Numbered from the stretch's first letter, positions 43,559 to 55,990 are shown. The stretch is 64,000 bases of DNA from Branchiostoma floridae (GCF_000003815.2 NC_049987.1:19117952-19181951); one strand, 5' to 3'. Made by a program: numbers and translations. The notes: generated from the letters alone by a model not told the origin.

Positions 43559-43742
43559 TACTGTAAATGCAGAAATGTTCGCGGTGGTTTTATGTTTATG
43601 TTTTTTCGCGAGGCGAACATAAAACCACCGCAAACATGTTTCCATTACAGTGTATGGAACTACCACAAACTCAAAACCATCGCGAACACTCCACTTTTCC
43701 GCTAACGCAAAATTAAATCCCCGAGAACTAAATGCATCTAGT
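43559..43742. mobile_element. MITE with TACTGTAAATGCA termini (copy 3, decayed right end)
   Basis: Starts TACTGTAAATGCAGAAATGT. The right end AAATGCATCTAGTA is a mutated terminus. Internal ACCACCGCAAACAT and CATCGCGAACAC units are as in the other copies. Confidence 0.65.
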
Positions 43743-46225
43743 AATCAGAATTTCTAAGGGAAAAATACAACTACGGCACGTTAAAAGCTGTTTCCATGTA
43801 ATGCTGTTATATATTGTATTGCTACCACAAAATACATGGCTGAAAACTACCAGCCTTCTCGCTTTTATGATATAATTGGGATGCGACACTATCTGTCAAT
43901 GTGAAAATCGGTACATCGATTTTTATTTCTCTCCCTCACCAAAATGCCCCCCGGTGACGTTATCTAAATGTCCTAACCTTTGGAAAGTAAATTAGGCTTT
44001 ACGTTCTTAGGTAAGTCGATAGATCTAGCTTCTAGTGCGTCGGTCTCAGTTCCCCCAAAATGTCTAAAAATGCCGCCACGAGGAAAAGAAAAATTGTTTG
44101 TTTGTTTGTAATGATGATATCAATCATATCAAGTCACTGAAGCGTATTAAACATACGAACATGCTCTAAGAAACAACGTTAATTGTTTTAGCATTAATAG
44201 AATGGTTTATTTATCGAAGCCAATTTGCGAACTATCAGGCTTGTTACAAGGGCACATATGAACGGGAAATAGAGCATACACAAAAGAAGGTATATAATGT
44301 GCACAATTCAATTACGTTAGTAGCTTATTATTTCTATGCCATGTGGAAACGTATGTCGTCTTTGTATATATATATATATAGATAAAGAACTAACATTATA
44401 CATGTATATACATATAGCGATTTCCAATTGTCCATCAAATGTACATTCTATATTCAACCATGAGATTTGTGGATGAAAATAATATTTCTGCATGTTGTTG
44501 ATGGACAAGAGATATGTTATGATACAATATTTGTATATATTTGTTTTTATTTGGAGCGCCAACTACTCTCTCTTCGAAGGCAGGGACTGAACTGCTTACA
44601 ATTAATTGGAGGGGGGAATCTCAAAGATTTGTAATGGCAGCCTGTATTCAGCGCTTTTATGTTATTAATACATATGACAGTAATAATCACTTTCGTGCAT
44701 TTAAGAACGTATGCGCGGGTGAAAGGAGTTTTACGTAATATGTCAAATGTTAAGGCCCAGACACTATAGATTCTGTCATTTTGTGGGTGCAATGTTACTC
44801 AAATCGAAACAATGGTCGAGACGAGACTAGTACTGTTTACCTCTCATTCACCCTTAACATACATTATAATATCTAGAATTCACGTAGCCTACGCATACGA
44901 ACTAGAATGTATGGAAGGTCTTATTTCCCCAGTTGCAGCCGTTGAACTGTAAATGAGCCCCTTTCATGGTAAGGATCGCTCTGTTCGATATCAACTGGTG
45001 GTGTGTGGCTGTCCTCAAACACTGGTCTTCCGTTTAATTATACAAAGTCCTATGATTCTTTTTCTTGAGTTTATTGTTAATTATCATATAGCCAGGCGCC
45101 GCGGACCAATCAGAAGGCCCCGTTCCACGTTGGTTATGACGCCGTAACACGTAGATTCAGGCCAGGCAGGTGGGTATCGCTCCCCTGATTGGTCAGAATG
45201 AATCAACACCGGCACCGGTGTCGATTTGCATCGACACCGGCACCAGTGTCGATTCGCTATGCTCACTTGGTGGTTTATTCGGTGGTTATCGCACCTGACC
45301 AGGGATTATCTCACCATATACACCTCGGGCCGGGGCATTAACCCTTTATTGTTTAATTATTTGGGTTTGTGACCGCATTGTAAATATTTTGCATAAAGCT
45401 GTCTGTACATATGTAAATACTTAACATTTTGTGACCGCATCTGAGCGGTACAATGTCCTGCAGTGCAATTTTTTTTTCTTCACGACAAAGTTCATCAGTC
45501 AATGATGCGGGCCACCACTGCCAGCCGCTCTCTTCTGCCCAGTAGCGTAGTTGCTTTCTGGCTCCTCCCCAGGTGTACTCCGGCTCTTCTATGTCCCCCA
45601 TAACTTTTTCCACCTAATTTGCTGCCCTCCCTCTTTCTCCTTCCTCATGGGATTCGTGTTGTGCCACTCGAGGGAGGCATGCCATTGGACCATCACACGC
45701 ATGGTCTGCAACCTATTCTAGGGACGTCTGCAACCGTAGCAAGGCACTCACTTCCAGGAAGTCTTGTTAAGTGCCGAAGGGTACAACTTCGCTCGGGGCT
45801 GGTCAGGGAATTTGAATCGGCCCAACACCCACACACAATTCCGTGATACCAATGCCAATGAAAGCTTCAGTGCTTTTGAAAGTATAGAAGCGTTTACATC
45901 TGACTCATTTCACTAGCCTAGCTCGAAAAATACGTAAGCATATTTTGTTTCTGACAAACTTTAGGCTTGCAAATTAGACTAACGTCTTTCCGCCAGTCAG
46001 CCATGGCCCTCAGGGCAACTTGGTCTTCGCGTGATAGGGACAATGCCATTGATCTGTCATTTTTATGATTTTCAACACATTTATCATATTCATTCACTGC
46101 TTATCCACTGTCTGACGTTGGGAACATATCGTTGGTCGGTCAGCTTTTTTCCATGGCCGGTGCTGAGGACCCCTTTCATATCGAACCGATGTGCTAGACG
46201 TTATGGTGGCACATATGGATCCCTA
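43743..46225. other. Intergenic, no gene recognised
   Basis: Contains a short TA microsatellite (44369-44382) and a GC-rich palindromic stretch at 45204-45253. Reading frames show no conserved features. Confidence 0.4.
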
Positions 46226-46279
46226 GAATTTATCTTGTAACCTGAGGTTCGTCTCGTCACTGAATGGAATCATTCGCCG

Positions 46280-46470
46280 CATGGAGATTTTAAGAAAAAA
46301 AAGTTGACGAAAGTTGTCGTTAACATAGTTGATAGCAAACTTCCCCTGGTATTTTTCCCTGCTTAGTATACTGCGCGGCCGGCCAACTCCTCTGGTAGCA
46401 AAACTCCCCTGGCAAATTTTCCCCCTATAATAGCCAGCGTAGTCAGTCTGGTAGGTGCTACGTATACCAT
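46280..46470. repeat. Dispersed repeat, inverted relative to 28236-28395
   Basis: Shares CCCCTGGCAAATTTTCC and CCTATAATAGCCAGCGTAGT and CAGTCTGGT with the block in SLC16 intron 3, in opposite orientation. Confidence 0.55.
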
Positions 46471-46525
46471 ATTCCACCGGGTTGTAGAAAAGATGTTCTA
46501 GTCCCTAGCAGGTATGTGCTTAAAC

Positions 46526-46582
46526 TATCTAATTTGTTTGTTTGTTTGTTTGTTTGCTTGTGTGTGTGTTTATGTGTGTGTC
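46526..46582. repeat. TTTG/TG microsatellite
   Basis: TTTGTTTGTTTGTTTG followed by TGTGTGTGTTTATGTGTGTG. Confidence 0.8.
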
Positions 46583-47060
46583 AGTCGAATCTGCTTCTTT
46601 TTTTATGTTTTAACTTCAACCTGGAGTCGGTCTTTTGTTTTCTCCCATTGTATTTCTTCCCTGTATTGATTAACACCTGGTCTTTTCTTGATTTATAGTA
46701 AACACAGGTTAACTCCTAAAAGGTGTGTAATTACTTACCATCGATCAAATGGATACAACGACTTCCGCACCTGTGCTGGGTATTTCATCATTAGGACAAG
46801 GTAATGCAGGTATTGAATGGCAAGCGGGGTGATTGTTTCTACGTACATCTCTGGGGGATTCTTGTTTGAAGGTAGTTGCTGATGAATGAATAGTGCAACG
46901 TTTCTAATGATCAGTGAGTTTTGTAACTTTAGTAGAAGACTCACTCACTTCTGGAGTTCTCTCAAAGTCTCTCCTTGGCTAGCTTTCTCCAGAACTCTTT
47001 GTCGTCCATCCCTGCGGAAAGTTCCAAGAGGTTCATGTCGCTGTCGGAACCAAACTGTTT

Positions 47061-47570
47061 AATGTGGCGTCATGTGTGGCATAATTGGTAGGGCGTTCGG
47101 CTCGGAATCTAGAGGTCCCGAGCTCGATACCCGCCGTGCCCCTGATGTTGTGCCCTTGGGGAAAACACGACGTTCCTCATTTCACCAAGGTGTAAAAATG
47201 GGTACCTGACTTCGGTCGCGGAAGTTCAAGAAAAGACTACCTTAAGTTTATCTTCTGTTCTTCAAGAGCAGGTAAAGTCCCCCACACGTGCGATGGTGCG
47301 GTGTGTGTTGCTGCAAATCCTTCTGTCGGGAGTTGGTGATTCACTTCAAATCACCCGGATGGAGACCTGGCGAACCTCTGTCTCGTATCAGCCACACGGT
47401 GATCTACATCATTCACCCGGACGGGTGTGTCACCCCGTAAGGGGCGGTATAACTCGTCGTGTGCGAACATGTGCGAACATGTACAGGGTTAGCCGTTGAC
47501 AATAGCCTACGGCTAGTTGGGCAGCCCTGGCTTTTTGTAAACAGCTGAACAAATAAATAAATAAAAAGTC
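47061..47570 (+). repeat. tRNA-derived SINE, long copy with A-rich tail
   Basis: The head has an A box (GTGGCATAATTGGTAGGGCG) and B box (CCCGAGCTCGATACCC), followed by GTTGTGCCCTTGGGGAAAAC. The body shares AAATCCTTCTGTC(G/T)GGAGTT and TCTCGTATCAGCCA with 56010-56115. The tail is AAATAAATAAATAAAAAG. Transcription by RNA polymerase III from the internal promoter is the family norm. Confidence 0.7.
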
Positions 47571-48232
47571 TACTAGACACCACGGGTCGAAGTGACAAAG
47601 TGTAAAGAAAAGATGAACAACCGAAATATTGGGTTGTTGCCAGAATCAATTCCCTGTGCTGAGCCTGCCATTTTCCACCTCATTAAAACGACCCTACAGG
47701 TCGAAGTTAAGCCCAACACTTTCTCATCGACCCTCTTCTCTTCGATGTTATCCTTAAATTCTGTTAGAGAGTAGGTACATCTCTTCTGACAGCTCACATA
47801 AGTGTAAATCATTCGACACAATATTTGCAGGAGACCGATATTTTCACCGATTAAAGTTTTCAACGTCTCTGCCAACAGCAAAACTTCATAATCCAAGAAG
47901 TATACAATCCAGATCGAGTAAGGTATCATGCGGACATCGCAATTAAGCTGCGCAGTGGATGGTTCAGAATGGATTTTAGTGCCAACTTAAATCCTCGAAA
48001 ATCCTTCTTTTTCTTGATTTTGGTCCCATTTAGCTGGAGACTTTATTTGGCGTTAGAATGATCTAAACGATCAAATTTTGGCACCAGTTTAGTTGGCGTA
48101 AGGACAGATGTGAGTGGTTGGGTCCTGCGGATGAATACTGGAAAAATTGAGGTCAAAGGTTACGGGCTACTTTATCCGTCAGTTAGCCATTCTGAGATGG
48201 AGCTGAACTGCCTGTTTTCTTTGCATGACCAT

Positions 48233-48582
48233 CAAGCTAAAGTCGAAGAACTGCATCACAAACTACGATGGGGATATCTACAGGACCGGAGAACTCAACA
48301 CTTGTGCATTATGGTGTACAGATGTTTGCATGGACTAGCACCTAGCTATCTACTCAATACTTTTAACTATAACAGTCAAATACACAGTTATGACACATGG
48401 CAGGCTTTACTTATGTTGAGCCTAAGTTAGATGCGTTATTTCTCCTATGTTCGATTATTTAAATTTAATGTTGTATGATTGTTGTTCATGTTGATTGAAT
48501 TGTCACAGGGCTCCCTTGGAAATCAGTCTGGTACACTGAAGGGACTACCCTACAAGATCAATAAGTAAATAAATAAATAAAA
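48233..48582 (+). mobile_element. 5'-truncated LINE 3' end (CR1/L2-like)
   Basis: A stretch encodes LHHKLRWGYLQDRRTQHLCI and MVYRCLHGLAPSYL, the conserved C-terminal region of many non-LTR retrotransposon polymerases (LxWxxxxxRxxxHxCxMxYxCLHGLAPxYL). The 3' part GGGCTCCCTTGGAAATCAG leads to an (AAAT)n tail at 48564-48582, as in CR1/L2-type elements. Dead fragment. Confidence 0.75.
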
Positions 48583-49036
48583 AAGGTACCTTCATGGAGA
48601 AGGATTCTAAGATTGAAATTTCTGAATTCTCTCCTATTGACAACCCTAACGCCACGTATGTTGGTTTATGTTATGTGTAGTCAGACTGACACCCCTAAGT
48701 TAAGTTGGTTCAGTCTTATAATTCAGTCCAACCACCGACTCCCACAAGTTCAACCATGTTGGAATAAAGTCTCCTCAAGTTAGATGCACTTGCGTCGCTC
48801 GTGAGATGTTCTTTTAGCGGTCCTTCTACTAAACTGGCGTAACTCTGATGTCAGCTCGATCAATATATAATGTCTTACATTCCGTGATACTTCGTATTTC
48901 CTTCTTTTCGTGACAATCCACGGCGAAGCGTTTCGGGCCAATTTCCGTTTGGCGAACAGGATCAATATCTTGACGATCGGCGTTGTTGGTAAGGTATATA
49001 AATCCATGCAGCTTGAAGGTGATGTCAGATCTCATT

Positions 49037-49542
49037 TAGGCCATAGCAAGTAAATTTTATGGATGACATCAGCTCGCGCATTAGTTTTCGCCTGCTTTCA
49101 GAAATATGGTAAACATGACGAGAAAGTACCAAAATGAGCAATTATGTTGTGTTGTAGGCTAATGGTTGTACTTGTACAAGTGACACTAATCTGGTAGCCA
49201 CGACTGTAGTTATAGAAGTGAAACTAGCTAGAGATTTGTAAAAGGGGCACCAATATGGAATCTATGAGTGTAGTTGCCATGTTGGTAAGTGGTACCACGT
49301 GCACTCTACCACACTAGTGTCACCTTTACTACACTTGTTCACGTATTGAATACAGGAATCGAATGAATGCCTTGTTGGTTGTGATACGTGTTTCGTCTCT
49401 TCAATTTTTTTACAATGTTTATGGCGTATAATTGACAAATATAGCCATCTTGTTTTTTTACCAATCTTGTTTTGTTTTCGCCAGATCTCACTATTTCAGT
49501 CTGCGGAGGATGTCATCCATAAAATTTACTTGTTGTGGCCTT
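49037..49542. mobile_element. MITE family B, intact-looking copy
   Basis: Left TAGGCCATAGCAAGTAAATT then TTATGGATGACATC; right GGATGTCATCCATAAAATTT then ACTTGTTGTGGCCTTA. It contains one or two diverged units of the 38-bp minisatellite (GTACAAGTGACACTAATCTG). Short direct repeats (GGTGATGTCAGAT) flank both sides at about 49018 and 49571. Confidence 0.75.
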
Positions 49543-49627
49543 ACTTTATATAACATCCATGTTGCTTCAAGGTGATGTCAGATGGTTAAAAAGCGACCAG
49601 ATTATCTTATGATTGAATGTTGGGGGA

Positions 49628-49940
49628 TTTTTATCTGATTGAACAAACGTTTACGGCTATTGATACACTTCTGAACATTAATCACATTCAAACTAAATGC
49701 AATTCCACGGTGCGTAATGTTATGGTCATGCATACATATTTTTTCACTCCTAGCAAACTGTGAACATCCTTTAATAGCGTTTTTTTATCTGATTAAACAA
49801 ACGTTTTGTTACGGCTTTTGATACTCGTTTGGACATTAATCACATTTTAACTAAATGCAATTCCACGGTGCTTAATGTTATGGTCATGCATATATATCTT
49901 TCTTACTCCTAGAGAACTGTGAAAATCCTTTATTAGCGGT
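49628..49940. repeat. Tandem duplication, period 154 bp
   Basis: TTTTTATCTGATT(G/A)AACAAA starts at 49628 and 49782. Both copies share TGCAATTCCACGGTGC and AATGTTATGGTCATGCATA. Confidence 0.8.
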
Positions 49941-50237
49941 TAGCACGTTGTGAGTATGCTTGGACTTATTTCTAATTGAGCATGACAATCCTTTATTCTG
50001 TAGCGGTCTGCGAGAAATGATACAGAAATTATCACCTTTGCGTAGCACAATAGGTTTTACAATCCCTTATTTCCGTTGGTTTATTTATATCAGTCCGTTT
50101 GAAATCCATAGACTCACCAGTACCCCTCAGGGGACCAGTAGCGCCTTTACAACATTCCCTGTTGGCAAATAATCCGACATAAGCTTCAATGTTTGCAAGA
50201 TTATTGCCAATAAGACAGTTGGCGCCTCGTGGAATGC

Positions 50238-50277
50238 AATGAAATACAATACAACACAATACAATACAATGCAATAA
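50238..50277. repeat. ATACA-type microsatellite
   Basis: Short run of AATACAATACAACACAATAC units. Confidence 0.7.
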
Positions 50278-50554
50278 AGTGGGAATACTGCAAAGCAATA
50301 CGAAAAAGGACTTGCCATGATTGCTGGATCGACTTAATATATACTTACATAGCACGAAGACGAGTTACGAGCTAAACGTGGACTTAAAACATATAATTTC
50401 GTTTGTCTTCATCAAAGTCATCTGCAGGTAAAAAATCATGAATTCATTTTGTCATTGCCTTCTTGGCCTATTCTGTTTTCTACGTCTGCCATTGAAGCGT
50501 ACCCTGCAGTTACAAAGAAAACTGCCAGAGGGCCCAAACAAATGTCCTTATTCC

Positions 50555-50735
50555 CTCTTCTGAAAGTCAGATACCCGGTTATTTCTTGTTGAAATAAGAA
50601 GGGAATCCTCATCAAACATTTTGACAATGTCTTCCTGGACTTCATGACGTGAGGAACACGGACGACACAATTTATCCTTGTTTTTGTCGTCACTTACCAA
50701 CTGATTTTCAAAATGACTTGGACTGGGAAAGAGTG
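50555..50735 (-). pseudogene. Coding-like fragment shared with 55680-55860
   Basis: The minus strand reads VSDDKNKDKLCRPCSSRHEV then QEDIVKMFDEDSLLISTRNN. The copy at 55.7 kb reads VSDEENKCELFSDLCGSCSL then CHELQEDIVKVFDEDSLHIL in the corresponding frame. The protein-level similarity with conservative changes suggests descent from a coding sequence, probably of a mobile element. I do not recognise the family. Confidence 0.45.
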
Positions 50736-51330
50736 AACATAATAATCGTGAAATTCGCTGGATATAAGCAGGTTCGCCGTTCCGGGTGCGCATGTGCAGC
50801 GACAGGAATTGTGTGTGGAAGGTCAAAGACCAAGGCGTAGAGTGTAAACAGTTCGCGTCTCGACCATTGTCGCTATTTGTACAGCAATGTCCATTTGTTT
50901 ATTGAAATAAGGTGTACAACAAGGATTTCTAAACACAATTTTATAGTATGGAATCTTTTAACAATAAGCCTTCTCATATCATAGAGATCAGAACACAGGA
51001 ATTCTAGGTAAAGGACCCAAAAAAGAAAATAGTCTTGTCTCGACCAACGTTTCTATTTGCATAACAACGTCCCGACGGGTTAGTTTTCTTTTTCAGTGCC
51101 TTTACCTTTCACATATTACAAGAATACCTGTCGTCGTTCTGATCTCTGTAAGAAGGTTTATTGTTAAAAAAAAGTCCTTATTATATAATTGTACACAGAA
51201 ATCCGTGTAGTACACCTTATTTCTTAGTGAGGCTCAGAATTTAAAGATCACCCCTCGTAGTGAGTACGGCCTCACCGGAGATACTTGAAGATGTTGCGCA
51301 ATTCGGTATTACGTCTGTTGTACCCACCGT

Positions 51331-52035
51331 TAGGCCACATCAAGTAAATGTTATGGATGACATCCTCTGCAGAGTGACAAAATTATGAGATAGCGCGAAA
51401 AGAAACAAGATGGGTAAAAAAAACACAATATGGCTAAAGTTTCAAAATAGACACCATAAACGTTGTAACAAGATTTAAAGTGACAAAGCGTGGCATCACA
51501 ACTAACAAAGGCATCGATTCCAACATTAAAGAAATGAACTAGTGTAGTAAAAGTGATATTCATGGCTTCCATATTGGTTGAACTTTTACAACTATCCAAC
51601 AAGTTTCACTTCTGCAACTATAGCCATGGCTACCTCCCTAGTGACACTTCTACAAGTATGATTATTAGGCTACAACACAACACGGTTCCCTATTTTGGTC
51701 TATCTGACCATCAGAAGAGGAAAAAAAATCTCAGATCTTTACAACCATCCCTGAATAGAGACGGTGGGCGCCATAGACTTCCTGCAACCTATGATCCACT
51801 GCTCACTGAGTCACGTGTTCTATCTGCATAACGTGACGTCACGACAGCAGTGTATTGTTCATTCCTTGACAAAGGCTGATGCTATGCAGTCGAAAATTTG
51901 GTTGAGTCCATTTTTTTGTGTTGGAAATTACAGTTCAACTAGTTCAAGAAAACAAATCTTGTTTTTTTTCTGAAATCAGGCTTAAGTTAATGAGCGCGCT
52001 GATGTCATCCATAAAATTTACTTTCTGTGGCTTTA
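51331..52035. mobile_element. MITE family B, third copy
   Basis: Left TAGGCCACATCAAGTAAATG then TTATGGATGACATCC; right GATGTCATCCATAAAATTTA then CTTTCTGTGGCTTTA. An inverted 38-bp-type unit (CTACCTCCCTAGTGACACTT) is at about 51631. Confidence 0.6.
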
Positions 52036-52238
52036 ATACACCTGACATTAATGCGACGCACAAGTGCATGGGAGGCGAGTCTGTGGACAGGTAATTTATT
52101 TTTTCTGAAATCAGGCTAAAATTAATAAGCGCGCTGATGTCATCCATAACATTTACTTGCTGTGGCCTTAATACACCTGACATTCATGCGACGCACAAGT
52201 GCATGGGAGGCGAGTCTGTGGACAGGTAATCTATTTTA
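51972..52238. repeat. Tandem duplication of a MITE end, period 135 bp
   Basis: GAAATCAGGCT(T)AA starts at 51972 and 52107. Each copy includes the family B right terminus and the flank GACGCACAAGTGCATGGGAG. The terminus plus flank was therefore duplicated together after insertion. Confidence 0.8.
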
Positions 52239-53060
52239 CTGCAGTGATTTACATTACCGGTCTCCCGGCGCACAGGCAATCAACCAGAGACGGGTGACTT
52301 CACATGAACCGAACAATCCCAAATTACCTCCGAAAAAGGCGGAACAGGTCGCACGTCAGTGTCAAATTACAACAGATTGCTGATGTTTTATTCGCCGTAA
52401 ACTGTTCAACTTTCAGCTGACATTTCGAAACTGGTACTAACTAGGCGTTAAACGTACCAAGATTGATGGATGTGATATATGAAGGAACTATCAGCTTTCA
52501 TTTGTCTTGGTTTGTTCACTTTGTAGGTACCGAGCGCTGGGGAATGTAAAAGAAATGGTTTATTGGATGCCTTCGCTTTGAACTCTTTTGTGGTGGTAGA
52601 TTGTGTATTGCAGTGCACTAATAAGCACATTGTCAGTGTACGGGCAAAGCCTTGTTACGGGTCCGATGACGTTCGCTGTGGGACAGGTCTAAAACAGATA
52701 ATTTATCAAATTCTGAAATATAGCAATAAAAAAGTTTGCTTATACAATAAGTATTAGAAATATGATGATGAGCATATGTTGAAAATATCATTGTCTGTTA
52801 AGTGTTGGGTAACTCAGAGGTCAAAATGTATAGAAACAAAACAAGAATGAGACCATAAAAAATGAAATAAAAATAAATTAACTTATGCGACTCTAATTTA
52901 CCCAACTGCAATCAAAAACACAACACCAATTTTCATTGGTCCGGTTGTACTGGGATAAACTGTCATAAATTCTTGTCATTCATTGGCTCTTTATTAGAAA
53001 ATTATACAACAAAGAACTGAAAGATCCAACATTCCTATCATTATCATTATTGCTACTACG

Positions 53061-53440
53061 GTATTATATGATCATGGATGACATATAGAGGGCCATGACT
53101 TGATTTGAATTGGATTTGTCTTCTTTATTGGAACAGTATCGGTATCTCTATATGGGTACCTTTTACTTATAATTGGTCCATTTTGATTCGAAACAAAACG
53201 TTTTTGACGGTACTCTAAACCGTACAAAGAAGCTACAAAATGAGCACCCCCCCCCAAATATCGAACAAAATGGCTACTAAAGTCAGTCACAAAGTCAAAA
53301 AAATGTACTATTCTCTGTGTTCAGTCATGTATTTAAGCTTCCTGATCACTTTATGATGAAGTTTTGCAACACCTTTTTTATTCGCACGCTCGCACCAGTT
53401 TTAGGAATGTTATCCATATAATCAAATCAGTATGGCCTTA
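53061..53440. mobile_element. MITE, family A
   Basis: The left end ATGATCATGGATGACATA is degenerate. The right end has TTTTTTATTCGCACGCTCGC, then GTTATCCATATAATCAAATC and AGTATGGCCTTA. Confidence 0.55.
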
Positions 53441-54374
53441 CTAGGAAATCTGCGTTATGTTTTTTATTGCGGAAAGCGGATACTTCAGATCAATGGTAGT
53501 TACGCATCATCTCTGCATAGCAATGCATTTTCCAAGAGAGCCTTGAAACAACTACCACGACTCGTCATTTATATTTATTACCATATACTGTATGTATGAT
53601 ATAGAGTTATTGTCCAATAGACTACCAATCAATCGTTCAGGGAACTTTTTATGATGTCTTCTACCCGCCAACCACATAAATAGCATTTTTTAAAAGTACG
53701 ATATATGTATGAATTACGTTGCAGTCAGCCAATTGCAATAAATCCCAATTTATTCCAAGTTCTGATGGTACAAAATAAACGTCAGAAATAAAAATGCAAT
53801 TGCCAGATAACGATGACGTTTTATGCAATAGATATATTGTTCAAATATTTTTCTTCTCTTTTATTTGCTACAGAATAAATCTTCATTTTTGTTAAGCTTC
53901 TAATAAGTATATACTTGTTTTTTTCTCGCCATATCCTCTACCATAAATCTGTATACGTAACATCCATCGGCATAATACCGGTCGGTTTACTGCAATTTCT
54001 CAAGCAATGCTAATTTGGCAAATGATCAACGCATCATTTTCTCCAGTTACATGTTGCTGTTACAGCTTACCTTTGCCACTTCTTCTGTGTAAATTATTTC
54101 GTCTCTCTGGTCCTGCTAAAAACATAATATCGTAATTGGAACACACCGCGGAATTGCACGGAGAACGGGCGCGTGGTTGGAAGGGGGTGCACTATACCGG
54201 CCGAACGAAACACGGCACAATTAACTGCCGCTATGTACCTTTATACATCCTCTGTTGTTACTTTCTTTCCTGTTAGTAGTTGCACAAAACAAAAATCTGC
54301 ATGAGCATACAAAAAGTCATGAGAAAATGGGCGTATACTGACAAGAATTTTCATTTAATTTTGGTCCGTCACAA
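53441..54374. other. Intergenic, no gene recognised
   Basis: AT-rich, no feature supported. Confidence 0.4.
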
Positions 54375-54793
54375 TAGCCTGGAATCCAGCCGTGTTGTGC
54401 ATTGGTCGCTCTGCTTCCTGTGCGAACACGTCTGGCATTCGTTACGATTGGAACGATTGGCCCTTACGTCACTAATGAGGAGACTCATGAATATTCATAT
54501 TTGTTTCTCTTTGCTGATTGGATGACCCCTGAGAGAAGAACACCAATCGCGAGGCGCTATTTCTAGCGTGATCTGTTGTTGTGATACTGAAAAGTTCGCG
54601 GGAAAGATAGAAGTAGTGTTCCGTTCGATTACAAACTGTAAACTTGGAGCTAACAGCCAATCAGAAATCTCGCAGATAAAATCTGCGAATATTTAAATGC
54701 CGATCGTTCGAATGCTTACGAATGCCAGTCGTATTGGCAGGAAGCGTACCTCAGGGGAGCGACCAAAGCACAATACGGCTGGATTCCAGGCTA
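54375..54793. mobile_element. MITE, TA-flanked, GCCTGGAATCCAGCCGTGTT termini
   Basis: TA at each side flanks GCCTGGAATCCAGCCGTGTT ... and its inverse CGGCTGGATTCCAGGC. The inverted homology runs on (GTGCATTGGTCGCTC against GAGCGACCAAAGCAC). The TA duplication suggests Tc1/mariner-type mobilisation. Longer than the copy at 24419 because of extra central sequence. Confidence 0.75.
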
Positions 54794-54844
54794 CCGTCAC
54801 AACCGCTATGACGTAAAACTTTACTGCTGGCCGTAGCATTAAAA

Positions 54845-55030
54845 ATGGCGGGAAAATGGCGGCGTACGTTCAATTTGACCCATTCAGCCGTAGATCCGGG
54901 CGATAATGCAACGGTTCCTCACACTTTTACACGAGTTGTAGGTCACCAAAAGAAATTCAAGATTGCTGTTGAATCATGCTCGTCTTGTGCCGTGAGCACA
55001 TGTGATTATTATCTACAAATCTGGCGATGA
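54845..55030 (+). CDS. Doubtful short ORF after AAAATGGCGGG motif
   Basis: A 61-codon open frame begins in a context (AAAATGGCGGGAAAATGGCG) that resembles YY1-type start sites of many animal genes. The product (MAGKWRRTFNLTHSAVDPGD...) has no recognised domain. It could be a first exon, but I see no good donor or downstream exon, so chance is at least as likely. Confidence 0.15.
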   Translation: MAGKWRRTFNLTHSAVDPGDNATVPHTFTRVVGHQKKFKIAVESCSSCAVSTCDYYLQIWR

Positions 55031-55679
55031 ACGTGACAGTGTGTTTGTCCCACGACGAGCTCGCCTGCCCCGAAAATGACCTGAAAACTTTTGGCCTTGT
55101 TGTCTTCGAATGCATTGTTATCGATGCTTTGTAAATTATGTATTGGACACCTAGATGTCTGAAGTGTGCATACCTCAGAAATAACTATTGTTGCATGTGT
55201 AGATCTCTTTAAGTTCCACTATTTTTAATCGACCGGTATAAGGCTTATGACCGGTATTATGCCAATGCATGTTACTGATATTAATCCCAACAGCAAAGCA
55301 AAAGGTAGGGACTTACGCAACAGTACGGGGATTAGAAATTGTTTTGCAATGGTATAACGTACCATAATTTGCAACAATAATTTGATGGCATTTTTGCGTG
55401 CTGGGAAGGGGTAGTTCTGAATAAAACACGAATTGCATGCGCTAGGTGATATTTATGCGCTAGGTGATATGTATGGCATCTGAAAATCAGGTTCTGATTC
55501 TCACCCATCAATTAGGTGTATAATTTTGGGACATAGTTATAAAATACAAGTCTTTTAGCGATATCTACCAAATTTCAACTCAATGTGGTCATTACATTGC
55601 AGGTGACACCCAAAAATTTTAGGTGAGATAAAAGAAAATAAACAATTGGGCTGTGACCTGAAGTGTGATGATGAACAAT

Positions 55680-55990
55680 GAGTCAGATACCCGCTTTCCT
55701 TCTAGTTAGAATATGAAGAGAATCCTCGTCAAACACTTTGACAATGTCTTCCTGAAGTTCATGGCATAAGGAACACGACCCACACAGGTCTGAAAACAGT
55801 TCACACTTGTTTTCTTCGTCACTTACCTAATGAGTTTCCAAAGGACGTCGACTGAAAAGTGACCAGAATGGTTTGAAATTTAGTACCTGTTGATTAAAGA
55901 GCTATGATTTTACCAAGAGAGTTGTGTTGTGTGCACCTTATTTCTGGGTGAGGCCCGAACGTTTTGATCACTCCTTATTGCTCACCCCTT
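55680..55990 (-). repeat. Dispersed repeat related to 50555-51260
   Basis: Contains the second copy of the coding-like fragment (FDEDSLHILTRRKA) and the flank GTGCACCTTATTTCTGGGTG, matching ACACCTTATTTCTTAGTGAG near 51210. Confidence 0.55.

Noticed and set aside
48110-48430. Host gene of 106 codons
   Set aside because: The C-terminal half is a LINE polymerase tail and the start is unrelated sequence fused by chance.
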